Notes under the pieces: model-generated
What the model was told of the DNA's origin: nothing
The model's input: the letters and a program-made list of their open reading frames with translations, nothing else
Database searches by the model: none
In this document: piece after piece, positions 7,783 through 15,386 of the stretch
Numbering within the stretch: position 1 is the first letter of the stretch
Layout of the letters: each line of letters opens with the position of its first letter
Position numbers and translations under genes: made by a program
Virus record (IMG/VR): IMGVR_UViG_3300029448_007991
Span: 1-37,067 of that record
Strand: one strand, 5' to 3'
From: a virus
Length of the DNA: 37,067 nt

Positions 7783-7796
7783 GCCATCTGTGAGAA

Positions 7797-7804
7797 CATA
7801 AATA
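7797..7804 (+). promoter_or_regulatory. T4-type late promoter octamer CATAAATA
   Basis: Seven of eight positions fit TATAAATA. It is intergenic and ends 5 nt before ATG 7810, with no ribosome binding site in between. Confidence 0.6.
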
Positions 7805-7809
7805 TTGAT

Positions 7810-8160
7810 ATGAAAGTTAATGAAGTATTAAGAGAAGGCGCAGATTTTTACGGTTACTACAAAGATCCCAAAGATCCAGAAGGTAGAACAATGACATACC
7901 CAAAAGATATGGAATTTAAGACACCACACAGATCAAATGCAAACGCAAGAATGTTGCTATCAAGGATAGGATTAGATCCAGACTTTGAAAACACAGGTTC
8001 TACACCAATAGATAATTTCCTTGGCGCAACAGACAAATATCTAAGAATGAATGTTAGCGACAAAGACGATCCATTCTACGACGAAGTAGAAATGTACGAC
8101 ATGGAAGCAAAGAGATTCAAAAAAGAACATCCAGAAATTACACACGTGGGATTCAATTAA
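7810..8160 (+). CDS. Putative head-internal protein with capsid-targeting-like N-terminus, 116 aa
   Basis: It starts MKVNEVLREGADFYGYYKDP: the regional motif followed by L-R-E at residues 7-9, a good gp21-type cleavage site. The remainder is acidic and soluble (DKDDPFYDEVEMYDMEAKRF) with no enzymatic signature. It is the first gene behind a late octamer, and the next gene follows after one base. Family unknown; virion location inferred. Confidence 0.7.
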   Translation: MKVNEVLREGADFYGYYKDPKDPEGRTMTYPKDMEFKTPHRSNANARMLLSRIGLDPDFENTGSTPIDNFLGATDKYLRMNVSDKDDPFYDEVEMYDMEAKRFKKEHPEITHVGFN

Positions 8161-8161
8161 A

Positions 8162-9370
8162 ATGAAGTTCAACGAATTACAGCACATACAAAAACCTCAA
8201 CCAGAGCCAGACACATATGAGGCAGGCATGGCCCAAAACCAATTGCTCAAGATTGGATCACACGCAGTAAGATTGCATAACATGTTGGACGATGACCAGG
8301 AGATGGAATCATGGGTGGCCAAGAAGATCGACCTAGCATCAAACTACGTGAAGAGTGTACACGGTTACACAGCAGGACAGAAGGCAGGCACATACGACGA
8401 CGATGGCATGTCAGAAGAGAAAGAATGTCCCCCGGGACAGTACTACTGCAAGATGTCAGGCAAGTGTAAACCAATACAGGAAGACGCCTCTGGTTTCAAA
8501 TTGGTTTCACAAGCAAAAGACATAGCCAAAAAGATGGCGGGCAATTACACCGGTGCTGTGAGACAGATTGAGAAACTACAGAAAGATCTATCAAACAACA
8601 GTTCAGTGAAACAGGCACTACTACAATTCAACGAAGACGCAGGCGAGGGACACATGAGCAAGAGCCAGTTGTACCAGACTGCGAAAATGGCGATAGAATT
8701 ATTAGACATGATTAAAAAAGGTGATGACCTGGAGGGTTGGGTGCAGACCAAACTTAATCTAGCGGCGGACTACCTACAGGCAGTGTACCACTACGAGGAC
8801 TACCAGAAACTTAATCCATACAGGGAAGATCTTGACAGTGCATTGATGCAAAGACACGCAGGTGTGATACAGAAGCATCTAGATGAGATATTGGCTAAAG
8901 AAACAAAGACAGCGGACGTTGACACCAAACCTGGCATGATGCGAATACTGAAAAAGAGAGTGAACGAAGTTGAAAAAGAAATAGCCAAAGAGAACAGGAA
9001 AGAATCAGAACAGACATCTGAAGCAATAGATCTAGAAGAAGGCATAAAAGAATGGGGCAAAAGATTAGCAATGGCAGGAGTCATTGTGGCAGGATTGGCC
9101 GGAGTCAACTCGATCAACAACGCAATAGACAATTCTGTACCGGCAATCAGTGCAATGAACACTGCATTAGAGATGGCACAGGACTCTGGCAACACAGAAT
9201 TGGCAAAAATGATTGAAAAAGACCTATCAGATGCCAAAGTTAGACTGAGTTCTGGCAAAGATCTCGGTGCTGTGGCAGACATGCAGGACAAGTACGCAAA
9301 ATTCATGAAGACAGAAGGCTTGGCCTATGAGTCAAGACTGTTAGTAAGCCTAAAACAACAACTTAAATAA
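8162..9370 (+). CDS. Large helical protein with internal repeat, likely virion-associated, 402 aa
   Basis: The start MKFNELQHIQ fits the regional N-terminal pattern. Two copies of a helical repeat are visible, around residues 28-70 (LLKIGSHAVRLHNML, then ESWVAKKIDLASNYVKSVHGY) and 169-216 (LYQTAKMAIELLDMI, then EGWVQTKLNLAADYLQAVYHY). A cysteine-rich insert CPPGQYYCKMSGKCKP lies near 90-105. A hydrophobic Gly/Ala stretch near residues 300-320 may insert in a membrane or form a buried helix. I know similar repeats from marine T4-like phages, where function is not established. Confidence 0.7.
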   Translation: MKFNELQHIQKPQPEPDTYEAGMAQNQLLKIGSHAVRLHNMLDDDQEMESWVAKKIDLASNYVKSVHGYTAGQKAGTYDDDGMSEEKECPPGQYYCKMSGKCKPIQEDASGFKLVSQAKDIAKKMAGNYTGAVRQIEKLQKDLSNNSSVKQALLQFNEDAGEGHMSKSQLYQTAKMAIELLDMIKKGDDLEGWVQTKLNLAADYLQAVYHYEDYQKLNPYREDLDSALMQRHAGVIQKHLDEILAKETKTADVDTKPGMMRILKKRVNEVEKEIAKENRKESEQTSEAIDLEEGIKEWGKRLAMAGVIVAGLAGVNSINNAIDNSVPAISAMNTALEMAQDSGNTELAKMIEKDLSDAKVRLSSGKDLGAVADMQDKYAKFMKTEGLAYESRLLVSLKQQLK

Positions 9371-9382
9371 AACTGTAACAAT

Positions 9383-9390
9383 TATAAATA
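9383..9390 (+). promoter_or_regulatory. T4-type late promoter, perfect TATAAATA
   Basis: An exact match to the T4 late consensus in the short gap between genes. It ends 6 nt before ATG 9397, where the expected start site of transcription would be. Confidence 0.75.
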
Positions 9391-9396
9391 CTTCAT

Positions 9397-10227
9397 ATGA
9401 GCACATCAGACAACAGTTTCGCAGACCTAGTAAAGAGATTAAACGCAATGAGTAACCTTACTCCGGAAGAAGAACGTGCATCTTTGATGGAATCTGTTGG
9501 AAAAGCACCTAAAGTGCTAGATGACAAAGAAGTAACACTTTCAGATATTGCCAAATTAGCAGGTATCAAGGAATATGTAGAACCTGTAAAGCATTCAAAA
9601 AAAGCAGAAGCACTAGTTGAGTCAATCACTGCACCACAGAGTTCAATATCAAAAGCGATAGCGGAATCAGACGCTGATGATTCTATTGCCACTTCAATCA
9701 AGAAAGAAGTGAATGAAGAAGTAAACAGACTAGACAAGATAGCAGAACTAGAGGCACAGTTGGCAGAACTGAAGACGGAACAAAAAGAAGAACAGACATA
9801 TGACTCAAAATCATTCAGAGAAGTTATCACAAAGGATATCGCGGAGTACATCAAAGGCGCGGAAGACACTGCTCTCGTGGAACTTTACAACACAATCTCA
9901 GACAATGAAGCAGTTTACAATGAAGAATCATCAAACATTCTCATCAAGACTCCAGAGACTACTGAGATCATAGCAGACGCTGAACAGGCCGAAGCACCAG
10001 CAGAAGAAGTTCTTGCAGATGCAGAAGCAGACAAAAGAAATATGCAAGAGCCACACTCACCAGAGAAAGACGGTGAAGAGGACGCAGAAGACAAATCCGA
10101 CGAAAAAGACACAGACGGCGAAGTGGACATATTAGACCCAGAGTTTGACGAAGGTGAAGAAGTAGAAATAGAGGCACCTGCAGAAGACAAGTTCACAAAC
10201 GACCTAGATCCAGCAGACAAAAAATAA
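9397..10227 (+). CDS. Very acidic, partly coiled-coil protein, 276 aa
   Basis: The N-terminal half is helical, with a likely coiled coil around residues 105-130 (NEEVNRLDKIAELEAQLAEL). From about residue 185 it is dominated by Glu, Asp and Ala (PAEEVLADAEADKR, EDAEDKSDEKD, DEGEEVEIEAPAED). It has no cysteine or catalytic motif. It sits alone under a perfect late promoter. The acidic, low-complexity nature recalls scaffold or prohead core proteins, but there is no direct evidence for that. Confidence 0.65.
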   Translation: MSTSDNSFADLVKRLNAMSNLTPEEERASLMESVGKAPKVLDDKEVTLSDIAKLAGIKEYVEPVKHSKKAEALVESITAPQSSISKAIAESDADDSIATSIKKEVNEEVNRLDKIAELEAQLAELKTEQKEEQTYDSKSFREVITKDIAEYIKGAEDTALVELYNTISDNEAVYNEESSNILIKTPETTEIIADAEQAEAPAEEVLADAEADKRNMQEPHSPEKDGEEDAEDKSDEKDTDGEVDILDPEFDEGEEVEIEAPAEDKFTNDLDPADKK

Positions 10228-10235
10228 TCTAAAAA

Positions 10236-10243
10236 ATTAAATA
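10236..10243 (+). promoter_or_regulatory. T4-type late promoter octamer ATTAAATA
   Basis: Six of eight positions fit TATAAATA, including the conserved TAAATA core. It lies 5 nt before ATG 10249, in the 21-nt gap after the preceding gene. Confidence 0.5.
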
Positions 10244-10248
10244 AGTGT

Positions 10249-10890
10249 ATGCAACTACACTTGACCGACAACAAGTTCAATACGGATCCGTATTGGAAAG
10301 AGCGTATCACAAACGTGTTCGCATGTCCGCCAAAAGAGGTGGTGGCAATGTTCGACCAAAACGGGTATGATCTCACAAGACTAGAACAGATGTATGCGGT
10401 GGCCAACGGAGCGGAGACCACCAAACACAGGAACAGTGAACACATCACATTGAGAAAAAATTGGTTCACATCAGATGACACCGAGCAAGGTCCACACATC
10501 AACCATGCGTACATGTTTGAGCGTAAGGGCTATTCAGGTGATGCCTTAGAGCAACTTACAGCATGGGCCGAATACAGACCACACTTCCATAAACTTATAG
10601 CCATGAGACCCAAGTGGGGACTTGATTTCAGCATAGACTACTGTGACAGGCAGGGCAACGTGTTGGAACTGCTTCACTGGGAGTACGACGGGTTCGACTA
10701 CAACGAAGTGGCCACAAAGAAAGAGATCATGGACGAGTTCCTTTTAAACCAAGACTGGGACGAACGGGCACAGACCATGCTGGAACGCAAGGATGAATGG
10801 CATAAACTGGGCTTTTTTGAACAGAGCGAGTGGAAAACTAAATTCTTTGGCATTGACAAAGAACGTTTCAAGATGGTGCTGTGGAAATAA
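10249..10890 (+). CDS. Conserved-type phage protein of unknown function, 213 aa
   Basis: A globular protein rich in Trp, His and aromatic residues (HKLIAMRPKWGLDFSIDYCD, LELLHWEYDGFDYNEV). It has no signal peptide or membrane segment and no catalytic motif that I recognise. The region RKNWFTSDDTEQGPHINHAYMF is notable for its density of aromatic and polar residues. It has its own late octamer upstream and another overlapping its stop codon, so it is probably transcribed as a single late unit. Confidence 0.65.
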   Translation: MQLHLTDNKFNTDPYWKERITNVFACPPKEVVAMFDQNGYDLTRLEQMYAVANGAETTKHRNSEHITLRKNWFTSDDTEQGPHINHAYMFERKGYSGDALEQLTAWAEYRPHFHKLIAMRPKWGLDFSIDYCDRQGNVLELLHWEYDGFDYNEVATKKEIMDEFLLNQDWDERAQTMLERKDEWHKLGFFEQSEWKTKFFGIDKERFKMVLWK

Positions 10891-10893
10891 ATA
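10886..10893 (+). promoter_or_regulatory. T4-type late promoter octamer AATAAATA
   Basis: It overlaps the stop codon of the upstream gene and ends 6 nt before ATG 10900. Seven of eight positions match the T4 consensus. Confidence 0.6.
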
Positions 10894-10899
10894 CTGCAT

Positions 10900-11820
10900 A
10901 TGAGCTCAATACCTTACAACTACAAGCCATACATAGATGCTAAAGTGTCAATGACTGACAACGGAACTGTGGATGCAGGCCGACAGATGCAGTCCCCAGC
11001 AAGTGCAGGTAGCAGAGGGATGGCAAAAACAATGCAATTCTCAAAGAATAAAACACAGATGCAGTTGGGACAAGAAACCATAGCAGAATCAATGGTTGAG
11101 ATCAGAAGTATACTAAACAGGATCGACGGTGTGAACGCACCGGTGCAGGAAGACGCAGGCGAGAAGATTGCCAACATGGCACAGAACATGACCAAAGACC
11201 AGTTCATGAGTCATGCTGATGAATTAGGTTTAACTCCAGAAGAGGCCGCGGAACACTATGAAAAAATGCAGGGCGGTGCACACGTACAGGAAGCACCAAA
11301 ACAAAGCGATATAGATTACACAAAATTAATGTTAGATATTTCGGCTATGAAAGACAGGATAGCAGAACTGCCTATAGACGATGACGCAAAAACATCGGCT
11401 CTCACAGCATTGGGACAGGTTGAAGACGACCTATCAATGGATGAACACGAGTATACACCATTCCCAGAAGGTGATGAGTTTGACATTGAAGAGGACGAGG
11501 ACTTCGAAGAAGTGTTAGGTCCATTAGGTTTTCCAGAAGACGAGACGGAATTATTTGACGCAGAGTACCAAGGAAGAAAAGTTCCACTTAACAAACCAAT
11601 GAGAGGTGATGTTAAAAAATTTAAAGTTTACGTTAAAGATCCAAAAACCGGCAACGTTAAAAAAGTTAACTTCGGACATGGTGGTACAAGTGCAAAAAGA
11701 CCAACTATGAGAATAAGGAAGTCAAACCCGAAAGCAAGGAAAAGTTTCAGGGCAAGACACAACTGTGCAAACCCAGGTCCAAAAACAAAAGCAAGATATT
11801 GGTCTTGCAGGAAGTGGTAA
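10900..11820 (+). CDS. Acidic protein with basic DNA-binding-like C-terminal module, 306 aa
   Basis: Residues 1-215 are acidic and helical with a strongly acidic stretch near 185-215 (EGDEFDIEEDEDFEEVLG). From residue 225 the character flips to a basic module: YQGRKVPLNKPMRGDVKKFK, then VKKVNFGHGG, RKSFRARHNCANPGPKTKAR and the end YWSCRKW. I recognise this module as recurrent in marine phage and some large-virus proteins; two cysteines could bind metal. It does not carry the capsid-targeting-like start. It heads a late unit with the next three overlapping genes. Function unknown; likely virion or packaged-DNA associated. Confidence 0.7.
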   Translation: MSSIPYNYKPYIDAKVSMTDNGTVDAGRQMQSPASAGSRGMAKTMQFSKNKTQMQLGQETIAESMVEIRSILNRIDGVNAPVQEDAGEKIANMAQNMTKDQFMSHADELGLTPEEAAEHYEKMQGGAHVQEAPKQSDIDYTKLMLDISAMKDRIAELPIDDDAKTSALTALGQVEDDLSMDEHEYTPFPEGDEFDIEEDEDFEEVLGPLGFPEDETELFDAEYQGRKVPLNKPMRGDVKKFKVYVKDPKTGNVKKVNFGHGGTSAKRPTMRIRKSNPKARKSFRARHNCANPGPKTKARYWSCRKW

Positions 11821-11821
11821 C

Positions 11822-12022
11822 ATGTTTGGCTGGTTAAAGAAAGTTTTTAGTGCTGGCGGAGACTCAGTAGCAGAACCAAAGAGAGCTAGGGACAAAGGCA
11901 GATACAAAGCAGACGACAAGTCCACTCCAGATGTAAATGAAGCATGGGAAGGTGGCAAGGCGCCCATGACTGCAAAACAAAAAAGGATAGCGGCAAAAAA
12001 AGCACTTCTAGGAAGAAAATGA
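11822..12022 (+). CDS. Small basic protein, 66 aa
   Basis: The frame is open upstream to 11765, but ATG 11822, just after the previous stop codon, is the natural start: MFGWLKKVFSAGGDSVAEPK. The C-terminus is lysine-rich (MTAKQKRIAAKKALLGRK). The N-terminal amphipathic segment FGWLKKVF could associate with a membrane or another protein. It ends overlapping the next gene by 4 nt (ATGA). Function unknown. Confidence 0.6.
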   Translation: MFGWLKKVFSAGGDSVAEPKRARDKGRYKADDKSTPDVNEAWEGGKAPMTAKQKRIAAKKALLGRK

Positions 12023-12204
12023 AAGTAAACGAAGTTTCAGGAATCACAGAAGAACAATTTGATGTATTGGCGGAAAAGAAAGATGCCTGCTATCACAAAG
12101 TCAAAGCAAGATACAAAGTATGGCCTTCGGCCTATGCCTCTGGTGCTCTAGTACAGTGTCGTAAAAAGGGTGCGGCCAACTGGGGTAACAAGAGCAAAAA
12201 ATGA
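12019..12204 (+). CDS. Small Cys/Lys-rich protein with capsid-targeting-like N-terminus, 61 aa
   Basis: ATG 12019 (not the further-upstream in-frame ATG at 11944) gives MKVNEVSGITEEQFDVL, the regional motif with I-T-E at residues 9-11 as a candidate gp21 site. The remainder is a compact module CYHKVKARYKVWPSAYASGA followed by LVQCRKKGAANWGNKSKK, which resembles a basic, two-cysteine module common in marine phage proteins. ATGA-type overlaps on both sides. Likely packaged DNA-binding protein; inference only. Confidence 0.7.
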   Translation: MKVNEVSGITEEQFDVLAEKKDACYHKVKARYKVWPSAYASGALVQCRKKGAANWGNKSKK

Positions 12205-12953
12205 AGATAAACGAAATACAAGAAGGATCTGACAGAGAATATCTCAATCTTCCAAAGGAAGACATCGAGAGATTACGGGCAAAGTTCCTTCCAGATTGGG
12301 AGTACAAGGATAACAGCCTGCAGAAAAGATACAAGTTTGAAGATTACTTCGAAGTGATCAGATTCCTGATCAACACAATAAAGCCTCAAGAAAAACTAGA
12401 TCACCATGCGGACCTTGGTGTGTTCTATGATGAGGTCCTAGTGAAAATTTACACGCACAGGACAAATGACGTTTCCGATTACGATTTCATGGTAGCCATG
12501 CAAATGGACGCGATAGCGAAAATGAAACATGGTGCAATAAATCCCAACTACGATCTAAACGCATTGGTCGACGAGGGCACTAGATGTTGGAAGGGCTACA
12601 CCAAGAAGGGCATGAAGACCATGTTCGGTAAGAGAGTGCCCAACTGTGTCAAAAAAGAACACGTTGACTTTTGTGTAAACTGCGGAGACATAGTGTTAGA
12701 TGAGTCGCTGAATGAGAATCTCAAAAAATGGTTCAAAGACAAATGGGTAAGAGTTGGACCAAAAGGAAAAATTAGAGGTGCATGCGGTGGCAAGAGCAAA
12801 GGCGAAGGTAAACCCAAATGCTTACCAGCCAAGAAAGCATATGCACTAGGTAAAAAGGGTAGGGCAAGTGCGGCCAAAAGGAAGAGAAGAAAAGATCCTA
12901 ATCCCAACAGACGTGGTAAAGCAATAAACGTCAAAACTAAAAAGAAAAAATAG
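12201..12953 (+). CDS. Multi-module basic protein with capsid-targeting-like N-terminus, 250 aa
   Basis: It starts MKINEIQEGSDREY, with I-Q-E at residues 6-8 fitting a gp21 site. Residues 15-125 are a folded acidic domain without recognised motif. Then come basic modules: CWKGYTKKGMKTMFGKRVPN near 133-152, a cysteine pair CVNCGD near 161-166, and the final RGACGGKSKGEGKPKCLPAK, then KRKRRKDPNPNRRGK and a poly-Lys end. This tail pattern recurs in marine phage proteins and suggests nucleic-acid binding. Last gene of a coupled four-gene late unit. Confidence 0.72.
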   Translation: MKINEIQEGSDREYLNLPKEDIERLRAKFLPDWEYKDNSLQKRYKFEDYFEVIRFLINTIKPQEKLDHHADLGVFYDEVLVKIYTHRTNDVSDYDFMVAMQMDAIAKMKHGAINPNYDLNALVDEGTRCWKGYTKKGMKTMFGKRVPNCVKKEHVDFCVNCGDIVLDESLNENLKKWFKDKWVRVGPKGKIRGACGGKSKGEGKPKCLPAKKAYALGKKGRASAAKRKRRKDPNPNRRGKAINVKTKKKK

Positions 12954-12971
12954 TATCACTGCTAATACCTA

Positions 12972-12979
12972 ATTAAATA
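12972..12979 (+). promoter_or_regulatory. T4-type late promoter octamer ATTAAATA
   Basis: Carries the TAAATA core in the 31-nt gap between genes and lies 5 nt before ATG 12985. Confidence 0.5.
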
Positions 12980-12984
12980 GTTCC

Positions 12985-13713
12985 ATGGACTGGAAGTTTT
13001 GGTACACCCTCAAGAAACAAATCAACGACGGCAAGACTTTTGATGAAATCAAGGAAGACACCATGTACTTGCCTTACCGATTTGTTGATTATCTGTTGTT
13101 GAATAAGATCATGCATAATTTCACACCAACTAAAGTTGGTTGGATAGGTGGATTTTCAAATCTAGATTTTTTCATATCTCAACACGGAGTGGACAGCATA
13201 AGAGAATGCATCAATGTTGACGGATGTCCTGCAAATACATGGCTCAGTAAAAAACACAAGCAATACACAAAACTATACGGATATCAAGGCAAATACACAT
13301 TCCATAATCATTGGTATGAAAACAAATATTTCGATGGCGTTGACTTGCTTGTTTCAGGTACCATCCAACATGATCAAATAGATCCCAAGATCTTGGAGGA
13401 GGTGCATACCTTAATTTTTGACCATCACTCAAATCCAACTCACTTTGATCGACTCAAAGAGTCTTACCATGGACTAGAACGTAGAATACTCACGGAAAAC
13501 TTTGCTGTGTTCACATCAAAGAATTGCGATGCGTTGTTTGACGATATCAAGGAGTTTGGTAAAATTATCAACTCAGACTTTCGGTACAAGTCCAAGTCAG
13601 GGAGTACCTGGAATAAGTTTACCAAAGATGTGGATACCAACACTGTTGCCGAGTGCTCTATATTTGAATCAAGCATGGAATGGAATGACAGGATAAAATT
13701 TATACTGGATTAA
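12985..13713 (+). CDS. Unknown phage protein, 242 aa
   Basis: A soluble protein with a hydrophobic-core strand pattern (KVGWIGGFSNLDFFISQHGV, GVDLLVSGTIQHDQ, VHTLIFDHHSN). The DHHSNPTHFDRL segment is His-rich and could bind metal, but I do not see a complete known site. The GWIGG and LLVSGT turns are reminiscent of a Rossmann-like fold. It stands alone behind a late octamer and before the sigma70-type promoter of the replication region. Not recognised. Confidence 0.6.
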   Translation: MDWKFWYTLKKQINDGKTFDEIKEDTMYLPYRFVDYLLLNKIMHNFTPTKVGWIGGFSNLDFFISQHGVDSIRECINVDGCPANTWLSKKHKQYTKLYGYQGKYTFHNHWYENKYFDGVDLLVSGTIQHDQIDPKILEEVHTLIFDHHSNPTHFDRLKESYHGLERRILTENFAVFTSKNCDALFDDIKEFGKIINSDFRYKSKSGSTWNKFTKDVDTNTVAECSIFESSMEWNDRIKFILD

Positions 13714-13725
13714 CAAAGAAAATAG

Positions 13726-13754
13726 TTTACACAAACAAGAAACTGTATTATAAT
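13726..13754 (+). promoter_or_regulatory. Sigma70-type promoter TTTACA-17-TATAAT
   Basis: The -35 box TTTACA is at 13726-13731 and the -10 box TATAAT at 13749-13754, with a 17-nt spacer. It lies in a 67-nt intergenic gap and is followed by a GGAG ribosome binding site at about 13771 and ATG 13781. It marks the switch from late to host-polymerase-type early transcription. Confidence 0.8.
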
Positions 13755-13780
13755 AACTTTCATAACAACAGGAGAAACAA

Positions 13781-14038
13781 ATGGCAGTAAGAAACTTTAA
13801 CGACGCTGAGAAACAGAAACTAATCCAGATCATATCGCAAGGTTCACAGGTACTAGGTGAGGTAGAAGATCTGAAAGGTGGATTGAAAGACACAGTAAAA
13901 GCAATATCAGAAGAACTAGAATTAAAACCAGCATTGATCAACAAAGCGATATCCGTTGCACACAAAGGCAACTACCAAAACATCGCTGACGAGATGGACA
14001 CGCTGGAAAGCATACTGAACACAGCCGGCAAACTTTAG
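13781..14038 (+). CDS. Small DNA-binding protein, DsbA-like, 85 aa
   Basis: An 85-residue helical protein (DAEKQKLIQIISQGSQVLGE, then LKPALINKAISVAHKGNYQN). The size and the pattern of an N-terminal helix, an EVEDLKGGLKDTVKAISEEL helix and the LKPxxxNKAI motif resemble the dsDNA-binding protein DsbA of T4-like phages, which in T4 binds near late promoters. It has a strong sigma70-type promoter and a GGAG ribosome binding site and precedes the replication genes. The family assignment is by pattern only. Confidence 0.6.
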   Translation: MAVRNFNDAEKQKLIQIISQGSQVLGEVEDLKGGLKDTVKAISEELELKPALINKAISVAHKGNYQNIADEMDTLESILNTAGKL

Positions 14039-14319
14039 TGATAAAATTACTCAAAGAATTTTGGGTAACCAGTTACAACACAGATTCAACAGCATTCTAT
14101 CTAGAATTGTTTTCTGTTGTGGTCACGGTGGCCGGATCCGCAGTATTGACTTTTACATCACCAGAGCCTATAATGAGTACGGTGTTTCCACTGTACTGGT
14201 TAGGATCTAGCACCATGTGTTGGGCAGGATTCAGACGAAGGCTAGTTTGGATCTCATGTCTCACAGGCTGGTTCACAATAATGAACACAATAGGATTATA
14301 TAAAGTATTCATACAATGA
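14038..14319 (+). CDS. Small inner-membrane protein, 93 aa, GTG start
   Basis: The GTG start overlaps the previous TAG. Three hydrophobic segments are visible: around residues 20-38 (FYLELFSVVVTVAGSAVLTF), 45-60 (STVFPLYWLGSSTMCW) and 68-88 (LVWISCLTGWFTIMNTIGLY). Similar small membrane proteins are found next to replication genes in marine T4-like phages; their role is not known. It ends in an ATGA overlap with the following gene. Confidence 0.7.
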   Translation: MIKLLKEFWVTSYNTDSTAFYLELFSVVVTVAGSAVLTFTSPEPIMSTVFPLYWLGSSTMCWAGFRRRLVWISCLTGWFTIMNTIGLYKVFIQ

Positions 14320-15386
14320 TTTCAACAGGAGATGCACATTTAAGTTTCACACTGGATGGACACACCCATTTGACTGTTCAATGTAACGATAAAATAATAT
14401 CGCAAGATTATTTTGATGCAGGTAGTCACAAAATAAATTTTGGTCATGGATTAAGGAAAGACATAGAAATAAAAATTTATAAAAAAGGGGCACAATTATT
14501 GGAAAATAAAAAGGTATCTAATCAACTTATGCGTATTGACGAGTTGATAGTTAATGGAATTGACTGTTTAGAAGGCAAGCCAGGAAAATTCAAAATTACT
14601 AATAACTTCTACGTAGAAGATCATACACTCGACACTGACGAATTATTCCTCGACGGAATGTGGAGCAAAATCCTACCCTATTTTGATTATTTTTCAGATG
14701 TCCCTTACACCACCGTCTCTGAAAATCGATTTGATTTAAACACATTTGAGAACGTGGACATCGCTCTGTTTGGTGCTAGTTTCCTGGAAAATGGCGATGA
14801 AGTGGAGATCGAAGACCGTTGGTTTCATAAAATGGCCAATAGCCTAAAATGCACTTATCAAATCTATTCGGTGCCTGGGGGGTCGAATCAACAGGTATTT
14901 AGACTTTATAAAGAATGGCAAAAAAAATGTAAATCAAAGATTGTAATTTTTGCTCCCACAACTTTCAGCAACCTGTGTATGTGTATTGAAGGCAAACCAA
15001 CTATGTACAACGTAAATAGAAAACTAAAAGAACTTCTCAAAGATGATATTGATACAGTACAAGGGAAAAGTGTGAGACAAATAACCGACACGCTATTTTG
15101 GAGTGGACTAGAGAGGGTAATGGCTTTGCAGATTCCCTTACTACACAATTTTTTTTCTAGTATTGATAAAAAATCTAAGTTCTATGTGATGCCAAGTATT
15201 TTTGCTGAAAGAAAATTTTTTTCCAAAACAATACTTCATAAATTTTTGCTTCCGGAATGGGACTATGATCAGTCGAGACAACACTGGGAAGAGAAAACAG
15301 CATATCCGTCAGTGTTAGATAACCAAAAATATTTTCAAAATTTAATAACAAAAAAAATTATTGACCAGATGCAAAAATACATATGA
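14316..15386 (+). CDS. Beta-sandwich domain fused to SGNH-like hydrolase with altered motif, 356 aa
   Basis: Residues 1-110 form a beta-rich domain (AHLSFTLDGHTHLTVQCND, IEIKIYKKGAQLLENKK, RIDELIVNGID) resembling 312-794 and possibly carbohydrate-binding. Residues 145-350 look like an SGNH hydrolase: IALFGASFLENGD, where the block I GDSF appears as GASF (A154, nucleophile Ser155 kept), and VPGGSNQQVF as the block II Gly region. A clear DxxH is not obvious. It may be an active esterase with a variant motif or a binding protein. T-rich composition; coupled by ATGA to the next, also SGNH-like, gene. Confidence 0.6.
   Translation: MISTGDAHLSFTLDGHTHLTVQCNDKIISQDYFDAGSHKINFGHGLRKDIEIKIYKKGAQLLENKKVSNQLMRIDELIVNGIDCLEGKPGKFKITNNFYVEDHTLDTDELFLDGMWSKILPYFDYFSDVPYTTVSENRFDLNTFENVDIALFGASFLENGDEVEIEDRWFHKMANSLKCTYQIYSVPGGSNQQVFRLYKEWQKKCKSKIVIFAPTTFSNLCMCIEGKPTMYNVNRKLKELLKDDIDTVQGKSVRQITDTLFWSGLERVMALQIPLLHNFFSSIDKKSKFYVMPSIFAERKFFSKTILHKFLLPEWDYDQSRQHWEEKTAYPSVLDNQKYFQNLITKKIIDQMQKYI

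Noticed and set aside
11765-11821. Upstream start for the small gene ending at 12022
   Set aside because: It would lie wholly inside the preceding gene; ATG 11822 follows its stop directly and begins a plausible N-terminus.
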